Source of the DNA: Mikrocytos mackini
Lineage: Eukaryota > Endomyxa > Ascetosporea > Mikrocytida > Mikrocytiidae
Assembly: GCA_030180075.1 (NCBI GenBank)
Contig: JASNJN010000212.1
Coordinates: 1-20,278, forward strand
DNA length: 20,278 nucleotides
Reading direction: 5' to 3'
Of the stretch, positions 16,687 through 20,278 are shown piece by piece. A program made the translations under genes and the position numbers. The number at the start of each line of letters is the position of its first letter. Position 1 is the first letter of the stretch. The notes below the pieces were generated by a model. The model did not search any database and was not told the DNA's origin. It saw only the letters and a program-made list of their open reading frames with translations.

Positions 16687-18327
16687 CTAATCCTCTTTCT
16701 CTGTCTTAACTTCTTCGTCCACTTTCTCTGCCTTAACTTCATCTTTAAGCACAGGGAAAAGAATCACTTCTCTTATCGTCTTATTGTTTGTAAGTATCAT
16801 ATTCAATCTATCTATCCCTATTCCAATTCCACATGTAGGTGGCAATCCCAAATCCATCGCCTTACAGAAGTCTTCATCTGTCGGCGGCACCTCGTCATCT
16901 CCCGCGCTCTTTTGTTTCGTCTGTTCTTTAAACATCTGTCTCTGCACTTGTGGGTTGTTAAGTTCTGTGTAAGCATTAGCCACTTCAAAGCCTGCTACAA
17001 ACATTTCGAACCTTTCCGTAAGGCCCGGGCGCTCTCTATGGAATTTAGCCAAAGGTGACATTATCTGTGGTTGTTCAATGATAAACACAGGGTTTAAAAT
17101 GTCGTCTTCTATAAACTTGCCGCATAGTTTGTCCAGAAGTTTAGCAGTTGTGTCCGGCGTTGGTATAGGCACTTTGTGTTTCTTACACTGTTCAATTAAC
17201 AGTAGCCGAGTTTCCTCTGCGTCTAAGTCTGCAGGCATTTCAAAGCCAGCTCTTTCCGCTATTGTGTCTAAATAACTTACTCTTTTAAATGGCGGTGTAA
17301 AGTCTATCTGTTTCCCATCATATTCTACTACGTAGCTACCTTTTAACTTTAGTACTAATGAACTAATCATTTTTTCTACGAGCTCCATGCCGTCTTTGTA
17401 ATCCTTGTAAGCCCAGTACAACTCCAAGGACGTAAACTCAGGGTTGTGTGTTGGATCAATCCCTTCGTTCCTAAAGTTTTTTCCTATTTCAAAAACTTTG
17501 TCTAAACCGCCTATTATTAATTTCTTTAAATAAAGTTCCGGTGCTATTCTTAAAAACAAAGGCATTTTTAAATCCTCCATAAACGTTTCAAAAGGCTTAG
17601 CAGTTGCTCCGCCAGCTATCTTCGCTAGAATGGGCGTTTCTACTTCTAAGAAGTCTAAATCTAAAAGTGAGTTTCTAAAGTGCGTTATTAAAGTAGACCT
17701 TGTTTTAAATATTTCTTTTGTTCGATTGTTCATTATTAAGTCCAAAGGTCTGTTTCTGTACCTTATTTCTTGGTCTTTCAAAGAGTAGTACTGAGAAGGA
17801 AGCGGGCGAAGACACGGCGCTAGGATAGTTATTGAAGTGGTGTTTAAAGAGAGCTCGCCACGGTTGGTGCGACAAGGAGAGCCGTGTAATCCTACAATGT
17901 CGCCTCTCAGTAAGAACTTGTGGAGGGATTTGAAGGTTTGGAAAGGCTGCTCGAGTTCTTCAGCTGTGTTGGTGGTTAGCTTGAAAGGAGAAGGCTTGAA
18001 ATGGTTCGCTTGACACATTATTTGGAGGGATTGGCCTTCACATTCGAGAATGTAGAAGAAAAGCTTCCCATGTCCGCGCTTGGTCATTAGACGCCCAGCG
18101 ATCGTAAACTCTTCTGGGGATATTTCATCGTTCTGTAAAGATGTGTATTTTGATTTTATTTCGGGGATCGATGTTGTGATGTGGAATTTATGGGGATAAA
18201 GAAGACCTGGAGAAGGCTGGGAGTTAACAAATTTAATTCTCTCGTCAGCGTCTTTGCTAGCATCTCGCGCCGGCTTTTTGTCTTTTACTTTTAATTTCTT
18301 GTCTATTTTCTTCTCGATTTCGGCCAT
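16687..18327 (-). CDS. KRS1: Lysyl-tRNA synthetase, class II, cytosolic
   Basis: The 546-residue enzyme charges tRNA-Lys with lysine. A Lys-rich N-terminal extension (1-22, KKIDKKLKVKDKKPAR), typical of eukaryotic LysRS and used to bind tRNA, precedes an OB-fold anticodon-binding domain (about 73-172, starting EEFTIAGRLMTKRGHGKLFF). The class II core follows: motif 1 (LLDLDFLEVETPIL, 221-234), motif 2 (FRNEGIDPTHNPEFTSLELY, 285-304, with the ATP-binding Arg286) and motif 3 (PPTCGIGIGIDRL, 496-508, with Arg507). PFKRVSYLDTI and EQPQIMSPLAKFHRERPGLTERFE are also LysRS signatures. An unusual acidic/Lys-rich tail (DEVKAEKVDEEVKTEKED) ends the protein. Length is normal. It diverges from the Nop2 gene across a 198-bp gap. 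Confidence 0.97.
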   Translation of the reverse strand: MAEIEKKIDKKLKVKDKKPARDASKDADERIKFVNSQPSPGLLYPHKFHITTSIPEIKSKYTSLQNDEISPEEFTIAGRLMTKRGHGKLFFYILECEGQSLQIMCQANHFKPSPFKLTTNTAEELEQPFQTFKSLHKFLLRGDIVGLHGSPCRTNRGELSLNTTSITILAPCLRPLPSQYYSLKDQEIRYRNRPLDLIMNNRTKEIFKTRSTLITHFRNSLLDLDFLEVETPILAKIAGGATAKPFETFMEDLKMPLFLRIAPELYLKKLIIGGLDKVFEIGKNFRNEGIDPTHNPEFTSLELYWAYKDYKDGMELVEKMISSLVLKLKGSYVVEYDGKQIDFTPPFKRVSYLDTIAERAGFEMPADLDAEETRLLLIEQCKKHKVPIPTPDTTAKLLDKLCGKFIEDDILNPVFIIEQPQIMSPLAKFHRERPGLTERFEMFVAGFEVANAYTELNNPQVQRQMFKEQTKQKSAGDDEVPPTDEDFCKAMDLGLPPTCGIGIGIDRLNMILTNNKTIREVILFPVLKDEVKAEKVDEEVKTEKED

Positions 18328-18525
18328 TTTGTGTTTTTGATGAAAAATAACTTTTAAAAATTTTTTAAGTGGATTTCGAATGAGTAAACATTCAATTTTA
18401 AATCCAAGTGTTCTAGGCGTTTATACGCATACAATCGACAGCATACATATTCAAAACGGTGTTTAAATCTACAATCTAGAAAAAAAACAATTTTTTTACA
18501 ATTTTAAAATTTAACTTTTCTAACT
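18328..18525. promoter_or_regulatory. Divergent intergenic region between LysRS and Nop2
   Basis: The 198-bp gap contains TAACTTTT at 18512-18519, six bases before the Nop2 ATG, and a second copy at 18348-18355 that reads AAAAGTTA from the LysRS strand, 20 bp before its ATG. No ORF or RNA gene seen. Confidence 0.45.
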
Positions 18526-19566
18526 ATGACATCTCAATCTCCAGCCACAGAACCCTCTAACTCCGCGTTACCCTCCGAGTATCCCAACATCAACCCTTCT
18601 TTATTATCAATACTTCAATCTCTTTTCGGTAAGAACCTGAAAAATTACATTTCATGTTGTTCTTCAATTTCAACCAAGTACATTCGTTTCAACATTTCCA
18701 AAATTAAGCGTCTCTTTCCCCAGTACCAAGCCATGTCCTCAGAAGAACTTTCTTCTCTATACTACAACTACCTCAAGGGCGAACAGATATTCCTTGCAAA
18801 GACCTCTATTTCATCCATTGCACCCGTCTACAAGGTAACCACTTCACACTATCCAATAGGCGCAACGCCTGACTACCTCAAAGGCCTTTACTACATTTCC
18901 GATCTCGCCTCCAATATCCCCGTGGTATCTCTTTCCCCACAACCTGGCGACAAAGTGCTTGACATGTGCGCAGCCCCGGGTGGAAAGACTTGCCACATCG
19001 GCGACTTACTAAACAACAAAGGATTTTTAGTAGCGAACGACTTCAGCAAAAACGAAGGCCGCTTCAATGCTCTCCAGGCTAATTTGAACCGATGTTCTGT
19101 AAAGAACGTTGTCGTTACAAACTTGGACGGTAAAGACATAATAAAATATATGAAAGCTTTCGACAAAGTGCTTTTAGACGCGCCATGTTCTGGTACAGGC
19201 GTTTTTGGGAAAGATGCGAACGTGGCTTTAAAAAGAGACATAGAACAGATAAGAGACAGAGCAAGGCAGCAAAAGGAACTTCTTCTAGCGGCTATTGACG
19301 CGTGTAAGAAAGGAGGTATTATTGTATACTCTACATGTAGTATTGCAATTGAAGAAAATGAAGAAGTTATTGATTATGTATTAAGGAAAAGAAAAATTAA
19401 AGTAAAAGAAGTGTTTGAAAAAGAGAAGTTTGATTTTGGCGTAGATGGAATAGGAAGGAACAAGAATAATATTTTTGATGCTAATGTAAAGAAGTGTAGA
19501 AGATTTTACCCGCATATACATAATACAATAGGATTTTTTGTTGCAAAAATTGAAAAAATGGAATGA
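18526..19566 (+). CDS. NOP2: Nop2-type rRNA cytosine-5 methyltransferase
   Basis: The 346-residue protein is an S-adenosylmethionine-dependent RNA m5C methyltransferase of the NOL1/NOP2/Sun family. Visible motifs: DMCAAPGGKT (146-155, AdoMet loop), ND172 and DG202 for AdoMet contacts, DAPCSGTG (218-225) with product-release Cys221, and YSTCSIAIEENE (268-279) with nucleophile Cys271. The C-terminal FDFGVDGIGR...RRFYPHIHNTIGFFVAKI is characteristic of the Nop2/NSUN1 subfamily, which methylates large-subunit rRNA in the nucleolus and is needed for 60S assembly. It is much shorter than yeast Nop2 because the long charged N-terminal region is missing, consistent with microsporidian reduction. TAACTTTT and an in-frame TAA upstream support the start. 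Confidence 0.95.
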   Translation: MTSQSPATEPSNSALPSEYPNINPSLLSILQSLFGKNLKNYISCCSSISTKYIRFNISKIKRLFPQYQAMSSEELSSLYYNYLKGEQIFLAKTSISSIAPVYKVTTSHYPIGATPDYLKGLYYISDLASNIPVVSLSPQPGDKVLDMCAAPGGKTCHIGDLLNNKGFLVANDFSKNEGRFNALQANLNRCSVKNVVVTNLDGKDIIKYMKAFDKVLLDAPCSGTGVFGKDANVALKRDIEQIRDRARQQKELLLAAIDACKKGGIIVYSTCSIAIEENEEVIDYVLRKRKIKVKEVFEKEKFDFGVDGIGRNKNNIFDANVKKCRRFYPHIHNTIGFFVAKIEKME

Positions 19567-19830
19567 TTAATAATTGTAATTTATTTATTAAGTTAATTTT
19601 ATTGCCGGTAATTTTTATTTGTTCTAGCTTGAGTGGGTTAAAAGGTAAATAACTGTTTATTTGAGGATTGAAATATATAATATTTAAAGTAAGACCAATA
19701 TTTTTATTTTAAAGAAGATAAAGAAATTAATTAATTAATTAACACTTTGAGTCCGTGTAGACCATTTTGGGACTAAATATTTTAACTCATATGAAGACAT
19801 CGAATATATTTTAATTTTTAAAAATTTTCC
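19567..19830. other. AT-rich non-coding DNA after Nop2
   Basis: No gene seen. It includes a short (TTAA)4 tract at 19727-19742. Confidence 0.5.
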
Positions 19831-20180
19831 TGAATATTGCTGTGAAGTGCACCATGGACCTAGAACGTAGGTCAAGAGCCAGCGATTGCAACTACTAGCG
19901 CGACAATGACTATACATGCTTCAGGCATTCAACACGCCCTATAACCCAACTTGTAACTTTACACCTTGCCCTGTCCCTTCTTGGGAGCAATAAAGTCAGA
20001 TAGGGAACCACATTGGTATGTCCTATCATTAACGCTTTGGCGCAGGGCCGAAAGGCCCACAATAAAAAACGGTTCTGGAACCAATTAATAATTCCCTGGG
20101 CACTGGGGAGGTAGATCAAAGAAATGGAAGGTGAACTATGAACACTAGTTCTCAATGAGAAGGTGGTATATCCTGACATA
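19831..20180. other. GC-richer island of unknown nature
   Basis: Composition changes sharply to roughly balanced GC, similar to the retroelement remnant at 1-920. Every plus frame is broken by stops. A minus frame of 89 codons (20179-19910) is open, but its translation shows no recognisable domain. GGGCCGAAAGGCCC at about 20045-20059 is a perfect stem with a GAAA tetraloop. The segment could be a decayed retroelement, a structured RNA or unrelated sequence; I could not match it to 5S, U6, SRP or RNase P RNA hallmarks. Confidence 0.4.
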
Positions 20181-20278
20181 CCGAAGAAAACTGGAAAAAA
20201 GTGAACTCTAAAATTTCCGAATTTTTCGAAAAAAAATTTCTACATATTAAAAACCTAAAAACAAAACAAAAAGCAAGG
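20181..20278. other. AT-rich end of window
   Basis: A-rich sequence with a small inverted repeat around AATTTTTCGAAAAAAAATTT. No gene seen. Confidence 0.4.

Noticed and set aside
20035-20070. A reverse-transcriptase-like 'PFG...AP' reading on the minus strand of the GC-rich island
   Set aside because: Only a few residues fit, stops follow at once and no other RT motifs are in place; too weak to name.
1-20278. CRISPR arrays, bacterial operons, Shine-Dalgarno sites, tRNA or rRNA genes, spliceosomal introns
   Set aside because: None seen. Genes are uninterrupted eukaryotic-type frames, and the only repeats are transposon ends, the palindrome and a short TTAA tract.

Overview
The window looks like nuclear DNA of a microsporidian or a close relative. 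Genes are intronless, closely packed and on both strands, the DNA is strongly AT-rich, and the recognisable products are short versions of eukaryotic (fungal-type) proteins: cytosolic lysyl-tRNA synthetase, Nop2-type rRNA methyltransferase, ribosomal protein eS29/uS14, nuclear-type uracil-DNA glycosylase and an AAAP amino-acid permease. The genus cannot be told from the sequence alone.

Layout. Positions 1-1952 hold a decayed Ty3/gypsy pol gene (end of RNase H, then integrase), split by a 649-bp TA-flanked non-autonomous DNA transposon at 921-1569. Positions 2201-3122 hold most of a minus-strand host gene of unknown function. Its first five codons lie about 5 kb away at 8108-8122, because a MULE-like transposon (about 3119-8111, with terminal inverted repeats of about 204 bp and an intact 681-residue transposase) has landed in it. 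Just beyond, on the same strand, is a 55-codon gene for ribosomal protein S29. It shares a 32-bp intergenic gap with a divergent gene for a two-helix membrane protein with pentapeptide repeats that looks bacterial in origin.

Positions 9387-19566 are a mostly ordinary gene stretch: UNG (-), AAAP transporter (+), a secreted protein of unknown function (-), a 7-helix GPCR-like membrane protein (+), LysRS (-) and Nop2 (+). It is interrupted at 13762-14922 by a 1.16-kb, almost perfect 498-bp-armed palindrome that itself contains further inverted copies. The last 0.7 kb carries no gene I can name, but includes a compositionally distinct, GC-richer island.

The genes do not form one pathway. They are housekeeping functions (translation, rRNA modification, DNA repair), nutrient uptake and surface or secreted proteins. 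The striking aspect is mobile-element activity: at least three different element types, two of them shown to be nested insertions because removing the insert and one copy of the target duplication restores a reading frame across the junction.
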